Counted from the stretch's first letter, positions 7,828-17,739 are shown. The stretch: DNA of 64,000 nt from JANQHO01 sp965218075 (GCA_965218075.1 CBDCJZ010000003.1:868001-932000); one strand, 5' to 3'. Numbers and translations: made by a program. The notes: generated by a model not told the origin, from the letters alone.

Positions 7828-10227
7828 ATGGCAGAAAAAGCAAAGCAGGTAAAAGCAAGGAGATCGAGCTCACAAAAACTCAAGCAGTTTCTATCTGACA
7901 AGACCAATCACTCTATTTTTGGTATCTTGTTAATATTCTCAGCTATATTTCTTGGTGGAGCTTTTGTTTCTTACTTTCTAAGCTGGCAAGAAGACCAAAG
8001 CGATTTAAGCAAAGGATTTTTCTCCCTCTTAGCTGACCCCAGTTATCAAGTTCATAATGTTTTAGGAAAAGTAGGAACTGCATTAGGGCATCAGTTCATT
8101 TATCATTGGTTTGGTATAACGGCTTTTCTCATTCCATGGTTTCTATTAATAAGCGGCTTGAGAATAGCTTTTCGGATTAATTTGGCTCCTATTCGAAAAT
8201 CTCTGGGTGGAATTATTTTTTTAATAATTTGGATTCCGACTGCAATAGCTTTTGTATCGCCTTTGAGTTCTGTTTATGCTGGGGCATATGGCTATTTCTC
8301 GGAAAAATGGCTCAATTCACTGGCAGGGCCTTTTGGCACTATAGCAATATTGGCTTTTTCAATGTTAATATTTCTGGCGGCTCGTTTTAAGTGGACACCA
8401 GAGGATCTTAATGCTTTCTTTTCCCGATTTAAACCTATAACACGGGAAAAGAAGCAAATGGAAGCGAATGAAATTTTATCTGATATCGAAAGTCAAGAAG
8501 AACATGAAAGAGGGCCATTAGAAATTAGCTTTGATAAAGAAGAAGAAAAATATGTTGCAGAAACCGGACAAGAGTTGGAAATAGTTGATAAAACTATAAC
8601 TCGAGAAGAGGAGAAAGAGAGCCCTAATAATTCAGATTTTGAGATAGAAGAAACCAGAGAAGAAGATCTTCTCACCGAAAAAGAGCTAAGCCAAAGAGTG
8701 AAGGCTTCTAGTGAATATGATCCTAAATTAGACCTGTCCCGCTTTAAGTTACCTTTCCTTGACCTCCTAAAGAACTACGGTAACAGTAATATAACCATCA
8801 ACCAGGAAGAGCTCGAAGAAAATAAAAATAAAATTGTAGATACCCTTCATAACTACAACATTGAAATCTCAAAAATAAAGGCCACTATAGGTCCTACGGT
8901 TACTCTTTATGAAATTGTTCCTGCAGCAGGAGTTCGTATTAGCAAGATTAAAAATTTGGAAAGCGATATTGCTCTTTCTCTCTCTGCCTTAGGTATCAGA
9001 ATCACAGCCCCTATTCCCGGTAAGGGAACCATTGGAATTGAAATTCCCAATGCCAATCCACAAATAGTGCCTATGCGAAACCTATTAGCGGGAGAAAAAT
9101 TCCAGAAAACGGAAATGGAACTACCCATTGCCTTTGGCAAGACAATAAGTAATGAAACTCTGGTGGCAGATCTTACCAAAATGCCCCATCTCCTGATGGC
9201 AGGTGCCACCGGTCAAGGTAAGTCAGTTGGGCTAAATGTCATTTTAACTTCCATTCTTTACAAAAAACACCCAGCCCAGGTAAAATTTGTTTTGATTGAC
9301 CCAAAAAAAGTGGAACTGACTTTATTCAATAAAATTGAAAGGCATTACTTGGCTAAATTACCAGGTAGTGAAGAAGCCATTATTACAGACACCAAAGAAG
9401 TGATCAACACTCTCAATTCTCTTTGTATTGAGATGGACGATCGTTATGAACTCCTCAAAAACGCTGCATGCCGTAACATTAAGGAATACAATACCAAGTT
9501 TATTAAACGCAGGCTGAGTCCTAAAGAAGGTCATCGCTATTTGCCCTACATAGTGCTGACAATAGATGAGTTTGCCGACCTAATTATGACAGCCGGCAAA
9601 GAAGTGGAAACCCCAATTGCGCGTTTAGCTCAACTGGCCAGGGCAATTGGCATCCATCTTATTATAGCCACTCAAAGGCCATCTGTTAACGTCATCACCG
9701 GTATTATTAAAGCCAATTTCCCAGCCAGAGCTGCCTTTAGAGTAACTTCTAAAATTGATTCCCGTACCATCTTGGACCTTGTAGGGGCGGAACAATTGAT
9801 TGGTAAAGGAGATATGTTGTTCTGTTTTGGTCAGGATTTGATAAGAATACAATGTGCCTTTGTAGACACCACCGAAGTGGAGCAAATAACGGATTATATC
9901 GGCAATCAACAAGCTTACCCTGAGGCATATAAACTACCCGAATATGAGGTTGAAGATGAAGGTGAAAATATCGACCTTGCCGATCCCTCAGAAAGGGATG
10001 CTTTATTTGAAGATGCTGCTCGAATAATTGTAATTCATCAACAAGGATCTGCCTCGTTGCTACAGCGCAAACTAAAGCTAGGATATAATAGGGCTGGAAG
10101 AATAATTGACCAGCTAGAAGCAGCTGATGTCATTGGTCCCTTTGAAGGTAGTAAGGCCCGACAGGTATTGATCCCCGACGAGATGGCTTTAGAGCAATTA
10201 TTGAAAAGTGGAAAAGAAAACTTATAA
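7828..10227 (+). CDS. ftsK: DNA translocase FtsK
   Basis: The 799-aa protein has four transmembrane segments in residues ~30-195, an acidic Glu-rich linker (~210-290), then the FtsK alpha domain. The RecA-like beta motor domain follows, with Walker A GATGQGKSVG near residue 458 and Walker B LTIDEFADL near 577. A C-terminal gamma winged helix (HQQGSASLLQRKLKLGYNRA) spans ~735-795. It pumps chromosome ends through the closing septum and activates dimer resolution. The linker is short, as is usual in Bacteroidota. It is first in a plus-strand block with lolA seven bases downstream, linking division with envelope assembly genes. Confidence 0.97.
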   Translation: MAEKAKQVKARRSSSQKLKQFLSDKTNHSIFGILLIFSAIFLGGAFVSYFLSWQEDQSDLSKGFFSLLADPSYQVHNVLGKVGTALGHQFIYHWFGITAFLIPWFLLISGLRIAFRINLAPIRKSLGGIIFLIIWIPTAIAFVSPLSSVYAGAYGYFSEKWLNSLAGPFGTIAILAFSMLIFLAARFKWTPEDLNAFFSRFKPITREKKQMEANEILSDIESQEEHERGPLEISFDKEEEKYVAETGQELEIVDKTITREEEKESPNNSDFEIEETREEDLLTEKELSQRVKASSEYDPKLDLSRFKLPFLDLLKNYGNSNITINQEELEENKNKIVDTLHNYNIEISKIKATIGPTVTLYEIVPAAGVRISKIKNLESDIALSLSALGIRITAPIPGKGTIGIEIPNANPQIVPMRNLLAGEKFQKTEMELPIAFGKTISNETLVADLTKMPHLLMAGATGQGKSVGLNVILTSILYKKHPAQVKFVLIDPKKVELTLFNKIERHYLAKLPGSEEAIITDTKEVINTLNSLCIEMDDRYELLKNAACRNIKEYNTKFIKRRLSPKEGHRYLPYIVLTIDEFADLIMTAGKEVETPIARLAQLARAIGIHLIIATQRPSVNVITGIIKANFPARAAFRVTSKIDSRTILDLVGAEQLIGKGDMLFCFGQDLIRIQCAFVDTTEVEQITDYIGNQQAYPEAYKLPEYEVEDEGENIDLADPSERDALFEDAARIIVIHQQGSASLLQRKLKLGYNRAGRIIDQLEAADVIGPFEGSKARQVLIPDEMALEQLLKSGKENL

Positions 10228-10234
10228 ATCTCAT

Positions 10235-10873
10235 ATGAAAAAAGTCTTTATCACATTGCTTCTATGTCTCAGTCTGATAATACAAGCTCAACCTCACAAT
10301 GAAGCTAAAAAAATCCTCATAGATGCTTCCAATAAAATAGCTTCTTATGACAATCTATATGTCGAATTCACTTATAACTTTGAAAATAATCAAATGGATG
10401 GTCCTCTGATAAATCAGAGTGAAAAAGGAAATATCGCTATAAAAGACAGTTCATACCATCTCAGCTTCATGGGGATTGAACAAATCAGAAGTGGAAACAA
10501 ACTGTATACGATTTTAAAAGAGGCCCAAGAAATACAGGTAACTGAATACCATGAAGAAGACCAGGGATTAAGCCCTTCTACTATGCTCAGTCTATATCAG
10601 AAAGGTTATCGTTACAAACTAGGTGATACTGAGAAAAATGATAATAAAACGATACAATATGTGATTCTTAAACCCAATACATCAGAAGAAGTCGATAAGA
10701 TTATAATTGGTATTGAAAAGGATAGCAAAAAGTTTTACAGCCTCAAGCAATGGGGAACTAATGGAACTGTTATCACTTTCAAGATCACTGATTTTGTGTT
10801 CAATAAAAAGTTCTCTGCCCATCACTTCACCTTTAGTAAAGCTGATTATCCCGGTTATTACATAGCTGAATGA
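10235..10873 (+). CDS. lolA: LolA-like outer-membrane lipoprotein carrier
   Basis: The start is placed at the ATG at 10235, seven bases after the ftsK stop, because it begins a signal peptide (MKKVFITLLLCLSLIIQAQ); an upstream in-frame start would overlap ftsK and spoil it. The mature ~190-aa protein has the LolA/LolB-type pattern of beta-strands (ASYDNLYVEFTYNFEN, GNIAIKDSSYHLSF, TVITFKITDFVFNKKF). LolA ferries lipoproteins across the periplasm to the outer membrane. Its place between ftsK and an LptF/LptG permease, with a 4-bp ATGA overlap with the latter, is the common flavobacterial order. The assignment rests on fold pattern and context. Confidence 0.8.
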   Translation: MKKVFITLLLCLSLIIQAQPHNEAKKILIDASNKIASYDNLYVEFTYNFENNQMDGPLINQSEKGNIAIKDSSYHLSFMGIEQIRSGNKLYTILKEAQEIQVTEYHEEDQGLSPSTMLSLYQKGYRYKLGDTEKNDNKTIQYVILKPNTSEEVDKIIIGIEKDSKKFYSLKQWGTNGTVITFKITDFVFNKKFSAHHFTFSKADYPGYYIAE

Positions 10874-12315
10874 TAAAAATTCTTGATCGCTTTGTATTAA
10901 GATCTTTTATAAGACCTTTTATCATCACATTTATTGTGATGGTCTTTTTCCTTCTCATGCAATTCGTATGGAAATACATTGATGATCTGGTAGGCAGAGG
11001 AGTAGAATGGTATTACATAGCTGAATTACTATTTTACACCTCAGCCACTGTTGTTCCAATGGCACTGCCTCTAGCTGTTTTACTATCGTCTATTATGACT
11101 TACGGCACTTTGGGTGAGCACAATGAAATGACTGCTCTAAAAGCCTCCGGCAATTCACTGATGAGAATAATGTACCCTCTGATTGTCTTCTTGCTTTTTA
11201 TAGCTGTAGCAGCCTTCTTCTTTGCCAATTATGTGATCCCCGTAGCTAATCTTAAAAGCGAAACACTATTGCGAAATATTACTAATAAAAAACCTGCACT
11301 TAATATTAGAGAGGGCGTCTTTTATACTGGTATTGATGGGTATTCTATTAAAATTGGCAAAAAATACGGTCCTGATAAAAACTTATTACACAACGTTTTC
11401 ATATATGACCACACTAAAAAGATGGGTAACATAAAAGTGATTGTAGCTGACAGAGGTAGCATGAAAGTAGCTGGAGGCAAAAAATACCTGAATATTACTC
11501 TTTATGATGGCAACTCATACGAAGATCTCTTTTCCAATAAATCTAAACAAAGAAATAGCTATTCTTTTGTCCATTCATCCTTCAAAGAATTTCTAATCCG
11601 CTTTAATCTTTCAGATTTTCAAAGTAAAGACCTTCACAAGGACTCCAGAAAAGATTATGACATGCTCAACGTAGTTCAACTCAATCAGGCAGTAGACTCA
11701 CTTTATAAGGACTTTACTTTACGAAAACAGGAATTTTCTGAGCAAATCTCTTCTCGGTATACTTTTCCTACTATTAAATCAAAAGGGAAAGAAGACACTG
11801 TTTTTCATAAAATGAATGATGAGCTACTGACCAATATCGAGGAAAATAATCGTCAGCGTATTGTTCAAAATGCACTCAAAATTGCCCGTAGCAACCGAGC
11901 CTACTATACTAATGCCATCCTGGAGTACGATTGGCGATTAAAAATCATAGCCCGACATCTATTGGAATGGAACAAGAAGTTTTCCATTTCCTTTTCTTGC
12001 TTGGTATTGTTTTTTATCGGAGCTCCCTTAGGAGCCATAATCCGTAAAGGCGGTATGGGAATGCCCGTGGTAGTATCTCTTTTTATTTTTATTGCGTATC
12101 ACGTTACCAGCTACTCCTTTGAAAAGCTAGGTAGGGAACTGGTATGGACTCCATTTCAGGCCATATGGACCACTAATTTTATCCTCCTTCTCATTGGGAG
12201 TTTCCTCACCTATAAATCTGCTACTGACAATGCTCTTTTTGACTTTGAACTTTATTTGAAATCTTTTCAAAAAATTTGGAACATCCTTTGCTTCCGTAAA
12301 GGAAAAATTGATTGA
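10870..12315 (+). CDS. lptG: LptF/LptG-family lipopolysaccharide export permease
   Basis: The 481-aa protein has the LptF/LptG (YjgP/YjgQ) architecture: three N-terminal transmembrane segments (~12-35, 53-85, 100-125), a periplasmic beta-jellyroll-like domain (~135-330) and three C-terminal segments (~370-455). A typical motif is LPLAVLLSSIMTYGTLGEHN followed by E-M-T-A-L-K-A-S-G. The family forms the LptB2FG ABC exporter that pulls LPS from the inner membrane. F and G cannot be distinguished here; the symbol is a best guess. It starts inside the lolA stop (ATGA) and ends overlapping the next gene's start (TTGA), so translation is coupled. Confidence 0.88.
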   Translation: MIKILDRFVLRSFIRPFIITFIVMVFFLLMQFVWKYIDDLVGRGVEWYYIAELLFYTSATVVPMALPLAVLLSSIMTYGTLGEHNEMTALKASGNSLMRIMYPLIVFLLFIAVAAFFFANYVIPVANLKSETLLRNITNKKPALNIREGVFYTGIDGYSIKIGKKYGPDKNLLHNVFIYDHTKKMGNIKVIVADRGSMKVAGGKKYLNITLYDGNSYEDLFSNKSKQRNSYSFVHSSFKEFLIRFNLSDFQSKDLHKDSRKDYDMLNVVQLNQAVDSLYKDFTLRKQEFSEQISSRYTFPTIKSKGKEDTVFHKMNDELLTNIEENNRQRIVQNALKIARSNRAYYTNAILEYDWRLKIIARHLLEWNKKFSISFSCLVLFFIGAPLGAIIRKGGMGMPVVVSLFIFIAYHVTSYSFEKLGRELVWTPFQAIWTTNFILLLIGSFLTYKSATDNALFDFELYLKSFQKIWNILCFRKGKID

Positions 12316-13508
12316 AAATACTTCTTCTCAGCAATAAAATTCCTTATCCTGCCAAAGATGGCAGTAGTATAGCTATTAAAAATATGATTAACAGCTTACT
12401 TTTCAATAAAGCAGAAGTAAATCTTTTAGCTTTAAATACCGCTAAGCATCAAAAAAGCCCTGAAGAAATTAAAGCCTTCAAACCTAGTCATTTACAATTA
12501 GATTACCTTAACGTCAATACCTCTCCCTCTATAATTAACGCTTTTTTAAATCTATGGCAAAAGCTACCTTATCACGTATCCCGATTTAAAATTAGAAGTT
12601 TTCAAAATAAGCTTATCCAGTTTTTGAAAAAAAATGAATTTGACATTATTCAGATGGAAGGGCTTTCAATGATGGTTTATTTAGATATTATAAAAAGATA
12701 TTCTACTGCCAGAATATCTTTTAGGTCCCACAATGTGGAATACCTGATCTGGCAAAGAATTTTGTCTTATGAGAAAAGACCCTTTCATAGGGCTTACTTT
12801 AGAGCTCAAGCTAATAAGCTGAAAAATTTTGAACTAAATAGGGTGAGCAAAACTGGTATTTTAATTAGTATTACTGAAGAAGATCAAAAAATATTCAGAC
12901 AGCAAATAAAAGTAAACAAATCCTTGAATATTCCTTGTGGGCTTAATATAGAAGAGTACCAAAATCGAAAAAGTGAAGTGAAATTTGACATTACCTATCT
13001 GGCTAGCTTTGATTGGTTACCCAATGTACAGGGAATATACTGGTTTTTAAGTGAGGTCTGGCCTTTAATCATTCGAGAACGTCCTGGAACTACCTTTGCC
13101 CTAGGAGGTAGAAAAATACCATCCTCAATTAAAAGACTAGCTAAGCAGACAGGCATTAATCTCCATCCTCAGGTACCTGAGATGAAAGATTTTATATCAA
13201 AAGGTAGAATTGGCATTGTACCCCTACAGACTGGTAGTGGAATGCGCATTAAGATAATTGAAAATATGGCTTTAGGTAAAGCTATGATTAGCACCCATAT
13301 TGGAGCTAAAGGAATTATGATTGACCCCCACAAAAACATTATTTTAGCCGATAACCCTTCCGAATTTACCCAGGCAGTGGTAAGCCTGCTGGATAACGAT
13401 GAGAAAAGAAAATCTATTGAAAGAGCAGCTAAATTAACTGTTCAAGAACACTATAATAATCGAGTATTGGGAAAACGATTGATTGATTTTTACCACAAAT
13501 TGATCTAA
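12312..13508 (+). CDS. Glycosyltransferase, GT4-like
   Basis: The 398-aa protein begins MKILLLSNKIPYPAKDGSSI, the usual N-terminus of GT-B glycosyltransferases, and has the C-terminal nucleotide-sugar domain with GIGIVPLQTGSGMRIKIIEN (small variation in place) and NMALGKAMISTHIGAKGI. The E-x7-E-like region is IIENMALGKAMIS. It probably transfers a sugar to an envelope polysaccharide or lipid. The start is TTG at 12312, overlapping the preceding stop by TTGA; no in-frame ATG gives a complete N-terminus. It is followed two bases later by a GT2 gene, so the two likely act in the same glycan pathway. Confidence 0.85.
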   Translation: MKILLLSNKIPYPAKDGSSIAIKNMINSLLFNKAEVNLLALNTAKHQKSPEEIKAFKPSHLQLDYLNVNTSPSIINAFLNLWQKLPYHVSRFKIRSFQNKLIQFLKKNEFDIIQMEGLSMMVYLDIIKRYSTARISFRSHNVEYLIWQRILSYEKRPFHRAYFRAQANKLKNFELNRVSKTGILISITEEDQKIFRQQIKVNKSLNIPCGLNIEEYQNRKSEVKFDITYLASFDWLPNVQGIYWFLSEVWPLIIRERPGTTFALGGRKIPSSIKRLAKQTGINLHPQVPEMKDFISKGRIGIVPLQTGSGMRIKIIENMALGKAMISTHIGAKGIMIDPHKNIILADNPSEFTQAVVSLLDNDEKRKSIERAAKLTVQEHYNNRVLGKRLIDFYHKLI

Positions 13509-13510
13509 TT

Positions 13511-14677
13511 ATGATATTAGAAATTCTTTTCCTTATACTAATGGCAAGTATATTTCAAACATATATACTTTATCCTGTATTCATGCGCTTTTTGAGTATT
13601 TTCTTCAAAGAAAACGATTGCAATATTACTCTACGAGATTTTCCAACTGTAGAAATCATTTTTGCAGCTTACAATGAAGAGGTTGTGATACAACAAAAAA
13701 TTGAAAGCTGTTTTACTACCAATTATCCTAAGGAAAAACTCAGTGTAAGAGTAGGTTCTGATAATAGTTCTGACGATACCAACTCCATAATTGAAAGCTT
13801 GTTACCCAAGTTTTCTTCTCTTTACTTTAAGTCTTTCGAGAAAAGAACTGGCAAATCAGGTATTCTTAATGTTCTAGTAAAGGAAAGCAAAGTTGATCTA
13901 TTGATACTCACAGACGCTAATATCATTTTTGAAAAAGACACCATCCCTCAGCTAGTAAAAACCTTGCTACATAATAAAGCTGGCGCTTGCGGGGGTAGTA
14001 TCATTTACAGTCAATCTCCTAAAAAAGGCATTGCCGCACAGGAGTATACTTATTTAAATTTTGAAAATCAATTGAAACTAGCTGAATCGAATATATTTAA
14101 AAGTGCCATTGGATTGGAGGGTGGTTGCTATATCATAAAGCGTAAACTCTTTCCCGCTATACCTACATCTTATTTTATGGAAGACTTTTTTGTAAGCCTG
14201 CATGTACTTCAACAAAAAGAACGGGTGGTGTTTTCTGAAAAAGCGATTTGCTATGAGGATGTCAGCATTCACGGTAAAGAAGAATATAAGAGAAGAGTCC
14301 GTATCAGCATAGGCAATTTTCAGAACCTTAATCATTATAAAAGCTTGATTTTTTCTCGTTTTTTTCCAGTCGGATTTGCTTTCCTTTCTCATAAAATATT
14401 ACGTTGGCTGACGCCTTTCATGTTACTTTTTTTGCTATTAATAGGCATTCTACTGAGCTACCAAGGACTAATTTATACTCTCTTTACCAATTTTTGCTTG
14501 CTTTTTCTTTTACTCGGGTTGTTTGGCATCGTATTTTCACATAAAGAATGGCCAAAATATCTCAAGTATCCGGGCCATTTCCTATATATGAACTTGGCCC
14601 TTCTCAAGGGGTTTTTTGTATATTTAAAAGGAGTAAAAAACAATGTCTGGCAACCAACCCCTAGAAATCGAAAATAA
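13511..14677 (+). CDS. Membrane-associated glycosyltransferase, GT2
   Basis: The 388-aa protein has one N-terminal transmembrane segment, a GT-A catalytic domain and two or three C-terminal transmembrane segments (~295-365). Visible GT2 motifs are IIFAAYNEE near residue 50, GSDNSSDDT near 90, LILTDANIIFE near 137 (DxD-equivalent TDAN) and YFMEDFFVSLHVL near 220. This is the processive or polyprenol-linked type that elongates extracellular or O-antigen-like glycans. The ATG lies two bases after the GT4 stop, and its 3' end overlaps the next gene by 35 bp, so it is embedded in the operon. Confidence 0.88.
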   Translation: MILEILFLILMASIFQTYILYPVFMRFLSIFFKENDCNITLRDFPTVEIIFAAYNEEVVIQQKIESCFTTNYPKEKLSVRVGSDNSSDDTNSIIESLLPKFSSLYFKSFEKRTGKSGILNVLVKESKVDLLILTDANIIFEKDTIPQLVKTLLHNKAGACGGSIIYSQSPKKGIAAQEYTYLNFENQLKLAESNIFKSAIGLEGGCYIIKRKLFPAIPTSYFMEDFFVSLHVLQQKERVVFSEKAICYEDVSIHGKEEYKRRVRISIGNFQNLNHYKSLIFSRFFPVGFAFLSHKILRWLTPFMLLFLLLIGILLSYQGLIYTLFTNFCLLFLLLGLFGIVFSHKEWPKYLKYPGHFLYMNLALLKGFFVYLKGVKNNVWQPTPRNRK

Positions 14678-15794
14678 GCTTGACCGCATAGAAGATGCCG
14701 TTGAAAGTATCCGTCAGGGAAAGGTAGTTATTGTAGTAGATGATGAAGATCGTGAAAACGAAGGGGATTTTGTTGCAGCAGCTGAAATGGCCACTTCCGA
14801 AATGATCAATTTTATGACTAAAGAAGGAAGGGGATTGATTTGTGTTCCTTTAATAGAAAGTCGCTGTAAAGAATTAGACCTCAATCTGATGGTACGTCGC
14901 AACACTGACCCTTATCTAACCCAATTTACCGTTTCTGTAGATAAAATAGAGGATGGAGTAACCACCGGAATATCAGCTAAAGACCGAGCTATAACCATAA
15001 AAGCACTGGTTGATGAAAACACCCGACCTGAAGATTTGGCTCGGCCAGGGCATATTTTCCCCCTAAAAGCTAAATCCGGTGGAGTTTTGCGTAGAACTGG
15101 TCATACGGAAGCAGCTATTGACCTAGCCAGATTGGCAGGTTTAAAGCCTGCCGGTGTAATTGTAGAAATTATGAATGAAGACGGGACTATGGCTCGGTTA
15201 TCTCAGCTATTTGAGATTGCTCAAAAATTTGACCTTAAATTAATTAGTATCGAAAATTTGGTAGCCTATCGAATGGCAAATGAGTCACTAATCAAAAAAA
15301 GAGAGGAATTTGAATTGCAAACCAAATATGGCTCCTTTACTCTTTGGGTCTATGAGCAAATTACTAATGGGCAGATTCACATTGCTCTAACCAAGGGAAA
15401 ATGGGAAAAAGAAGAACCCGTAATGGTTAAAGTACACTCGGCTGCAGTAATACATGATATTTTTAATATCCTTACTTCCGATACTTTAGTTCAGATCAAA
15501 AAAGCATTGGAAAAGATAGCTCTTGAAGACAAAGGAGCAGTGGTTTATATGAGCCAGGATAAACCTTCTTGCAATATCTTAGACAGGATTAAAGAATACA
15601 AAACTCACTTAGATAATAACGATCATGATAAAAAAGTAAGTTTTACCAGCAGCGATACCCGTGATTACGGTATAGGTGCTCAAATTCTACATGATTTAGG
15701 AATTTCTAAAGTTAAGCTATTGACTAATAACCCCGTCAAACGAGTTGGAATTACAGGTTACGGACTTACCATTGTGGAAAATATTTGCATGTAA
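14643..15794 (+). CDS. ribB: 3,4-dihydroxy-2-butanone-4-phosphate synthase with degenerate GTP cyclohydrolase II-like domain
   Basis: Residues ~10-212 are a complete RibB domain: DDEDRENEGDF at 33-43 (metal/substrate acids), GRGLICVPL near 60 and RRTGHTEAAIDLARLAG near 150. It makes the four-carbon unit of riboflavin from ribulose 5-phosphate. Residues ~220-383 look like the RibA half of a fused RibBA, but the zinc-binding Cys cluster is missing: the usual V-H-S-E-C-L-T-G-D region reads KVHSAAVIHDIFNIL. GTP cyclohydrolase II activity is therefore unlikely; such tails are seen in flavobacterial proteins. A good AGGAG Shine-Dalgarno lies nine bases before the ATG at 14643, which overlaps the GT2 gene by 35 bp. 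Confidence 0.92.
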   Translation: MSGNQPLEIENKLDRIEDAVESIRQGKVVIVVDDEDRENEGDFVAAAEMATSEMINFMTKEGRGLICVPLIESRCKELDLNLMVRRNTDPYLTQFTVSVDKIEDGVTTGISAKDRAITIKALVDENTRPEDLARPGHIFPLKAKSGGVLRRTGHTEAAIDLARLAGLKPAGVIVEIMNEDGTMARLSQLFEIAQKFDLKLISIENLVAYRMANESLIKKREEFELQTKYGSFTLWVYEQITNGQIHIALTKGKWEKEEPVMVKVHSAAVIHDIFNILTSDTLVQIKKALEKIALEDKGAVVYMSQDKPSCNILDRIKEYKTHLDNNDHDKKVSFTSSDTRDYGIGAQILHDLGISKVKLLTNNPVKRVGITGYGLTIVENICM

Positions 15795-15911
15795 CTAATC
15801 CTTAGCAAAGGAATTTTACTTGATTCAATATTAAGCAAAGACGTTCAGCATCGGCTTTTTAGAGGCTCAATGTTTTTTATGCCACTATGACACTTAATAA
15901 TTCTTTGGCAA

Positions 15912-15919
15912 TAAATTTG
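15912..15919 (+). promoter_or_regulatory. Putative -7 promoter element ahead of grpE
   Basis: TAAATTTG fits the Bacteroidota -7 consensus TAnnTTTG and lies 31 bases before the grpE ATG, a plausible distance for a short leader. A -33 TTG element at the right spacing is not evident. No CIRCE-type inverted repeat was seen in the 155-bp gap. Confidence 0.35.
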
Positions 15920-15949
15920 ATTTTTTTTCAAAGCTGAAAATTTTCAACT

Positions 15950-16513
15950 ATGTCCAAAGACAGATCAATAGAGGAAATAAACGAACAGGAGGGGCAGAAA
16001 CAAACTGCTGAAAAGCAAATTATTAATGAAAAATCCTCCGGTCAGGAACAGGTTGAAAGTGTCGAGGAAAAAGACGAAACTGTAAAACTCAATGAAAAAA
16101 TCACCAAACTGGAAGACCAGCATTTACGTCTTTATGCAGAATTTGAAAACTATAAAAAGCGAACTACTAAAGAAAGAATAGAGTTATATGACATTGCTAA
16201 CCAGGAATTAATGAATGCGCTTTTATCAGTGCTAGACGATTTTTCCAGAGCTCTTAAGTCCATTGAAGACACTAAAAGCGAGGAAGGAGTTAAGCTCATC
16301 TACCGTAAGTTGGAAAATACTCTCAAAAACCAAGGCCTAAAACCAATGGGAAGTGCTATTGGAAAAGAATTCGACATAGGCACCATGGAAGCAATAACCC
16401 GAATACCTGCCTTAACTGACAACCAGAAAGGGAAAGTGATGGACGAAATAGAAAGAGGATATTACCTTGGCAATAAAATACTACGCTATACCAAAGTAGT
16501 GGTAGGGGAATAA
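15950..16513 (+). CDS. grpE: Nucleotide exchange factor GrpE
   Basis: The 187-aa protein has a charged N-terminal region and a long coiled coil (~50-110, with RLYAEFENYKKRTTKER, the GrpE signature), followed by the C-terminal beta domain (MGSAIGKEFDIGTMEAITRI, GYYLGNKILRYTKVVVGE). GrpE releases ADP from DnaK and resets the chaperone cycle. It is followed eight bases later by dnaJ, the usual heat-shock pair; dnaK is not in this window. The length is normal for the phylum. Confidence 0.95.
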   Translation: MSKDRSIEEINEQEGQKQTAEKQIINEKSSGQEQVESVEEKDETVKLNEKITKLEDQHLRLYAEFENYKKRTTKERIELYDIANQELMNALLSVLDDFSRALKSIEDTKSEEGVKLIYRKLENTLKNQGLKPMGSAIGKEFDIGTMEAITRIPALTDNQKGKVMDEIERGYYLGNKILRYTKVVVGE

Positions 16514-16521
16514 TTATAAAG

Positions 16522-17649
16522 GTGGCTAAACGAGACTATTACGAAGTACTTGGAGTAAATAAAAATGCTTCTGCTGAAGAAATTAAGAAAGCTTACCGCA
16601 AACTGGCTATTAAGTATCACCCAGATAAAAATCCGGATGACAAAGAAGCTGAAAGCAAGTTTAAAGAAGCAGCTGAAGCTTACGAGGTATTAAGCGATCA
16701 GGAAAACCGCCAACGTTACGACCGCTTTGGGCATGCTGGAGTGGGTGGAACAAGAGAAGGTGGCTTTAGCGGTAGCATGAGTATGGATGATATATTTGAA
16801 CAGTTTGGGGGTATTTTTGGCGACGCCTTTGGGGGATTTGGTGGTTTTGGAAGCAGCCAAAAGCGCGGAAGTCGAAGACCAGTCTTTAAAGGTAGTGATA
16901 TTCGCATACGGGTTAAAGTTACCTTGGGGGATATTGCCAATGGTATAGAGAAAAAAATTCGCATTAAACGTCTGGTGCCTGCGGATAATTTGAGCTTTAA
17001 GCAATGTTCTTCCTGTCACGGTCACGGGAAAGTACGTCGAGTTACCAATACCATTTTGGGACAAATGCAAACAGCTACCACTTGTACTACTTGTAATGGT
17101 TTAGGTAAAATTATCGATAGAAAACCTCCCAATGCTGATGAGTACGGCATGGTGAAAAAAGAGGGTGCCGTTTCACTTAAAGTTCCAACTGGCGTAGTGG
17201 ACGGCATGCAACTCAAAGTTGCCGGCAAAGGCAATGCCGGGCCTATGGATGGGGTCTATGGCGACCTTATCGTAGTCATTGAAGAGCAAGAACATCCAGA
17301 ATTGAAACGCCAAGGAAGTAACTTGCATTACGACTTATACATCAGCATACCAGACGCTATCTTAGGAACAAGGGCAGAAATTCCGATGGTAAATAATAAA
17401 GCCCGCATAAAACTTGATCCGGGAACCCAATCAGGACAAATCTTAAGATTGCGTAACAAAGGCTTGCCCAATGTAGAAGATTACGGAACAGGTGACCTGC
17501 TGGTACATGTTAACGTGTGGATTCCCAAAAACCTCACATATGAACAAAAGAGACTTTTCGAGAAACTACAGAATGATTCCAATTTTCGACCTAAACCAAG
17601 TAAAAGCGACAAGTCATTCTTTGATAAAGTGAAGGAAATGTTTGATTGA
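16522..17649 (+). CDS. dnaJ: Chaperone protein DnaJ
   Basis: The 375-aa protein has an N-terminal J domain with HPD at 33-35 (KYHPDKNPDD), a Gly/Phe-rich linker (~75-120), a zinc-finger region and the C-terminal client-binding domains (GDLIVVIEEQEHPELKRQG). The zinc region has only two CxxCxGxG motifs (CSSCHGHG near 159, CTTCNGLG near 188) instead of four, which I recall as usual for flavobacterial DnaJ, so one zinc site is expected. The start codon is GTG, eight bases after grpE. It stimulates DnaK ATPase and hands over unfolded clients. Confidence 0.95.
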   Translation: MAKRDYYEVLGVNKNASAEEIKKAYRKLAIKYHPDKNPDDKEAESKFKEAAEAYEVLSDQENRQRYDRFGHAGVGGTREGGFSGSMSMDDIFEQFGGIFGDAFGGFGGFGSSQKRGSRRPVFKGSDIRIRVKVTLGDIANGIEKKIRIKRLVPADNLSFKQCSSCHGHGKVRRVTNTILGQMQTATTCTTCNGLGKIIDRKPPNADEYGMVKKEGAVSLKVPTGVVDGMQLKVAGKGNAGPMDGVYGDLIVVIEEQEHPELKRQGSNLHYDLYISIPDAILGTRAEIPMVNNKARIKLDPGTQSGQILRLRNKGLPNVEDYGTGDLLVHVNVWIPKNLTYEQKRLFEKLQNDSNFRPKPSKSDKSFFDKVKEMFD

Positions 17650-17739
17650 CCTTCGATAAAATCCGAAAAACTCCATAGTTCTTTATTTTCTCCTTTCCGT
17701 TAGATTTGAAGCATGATTAGCTAAAAAATCGCTATTTAT

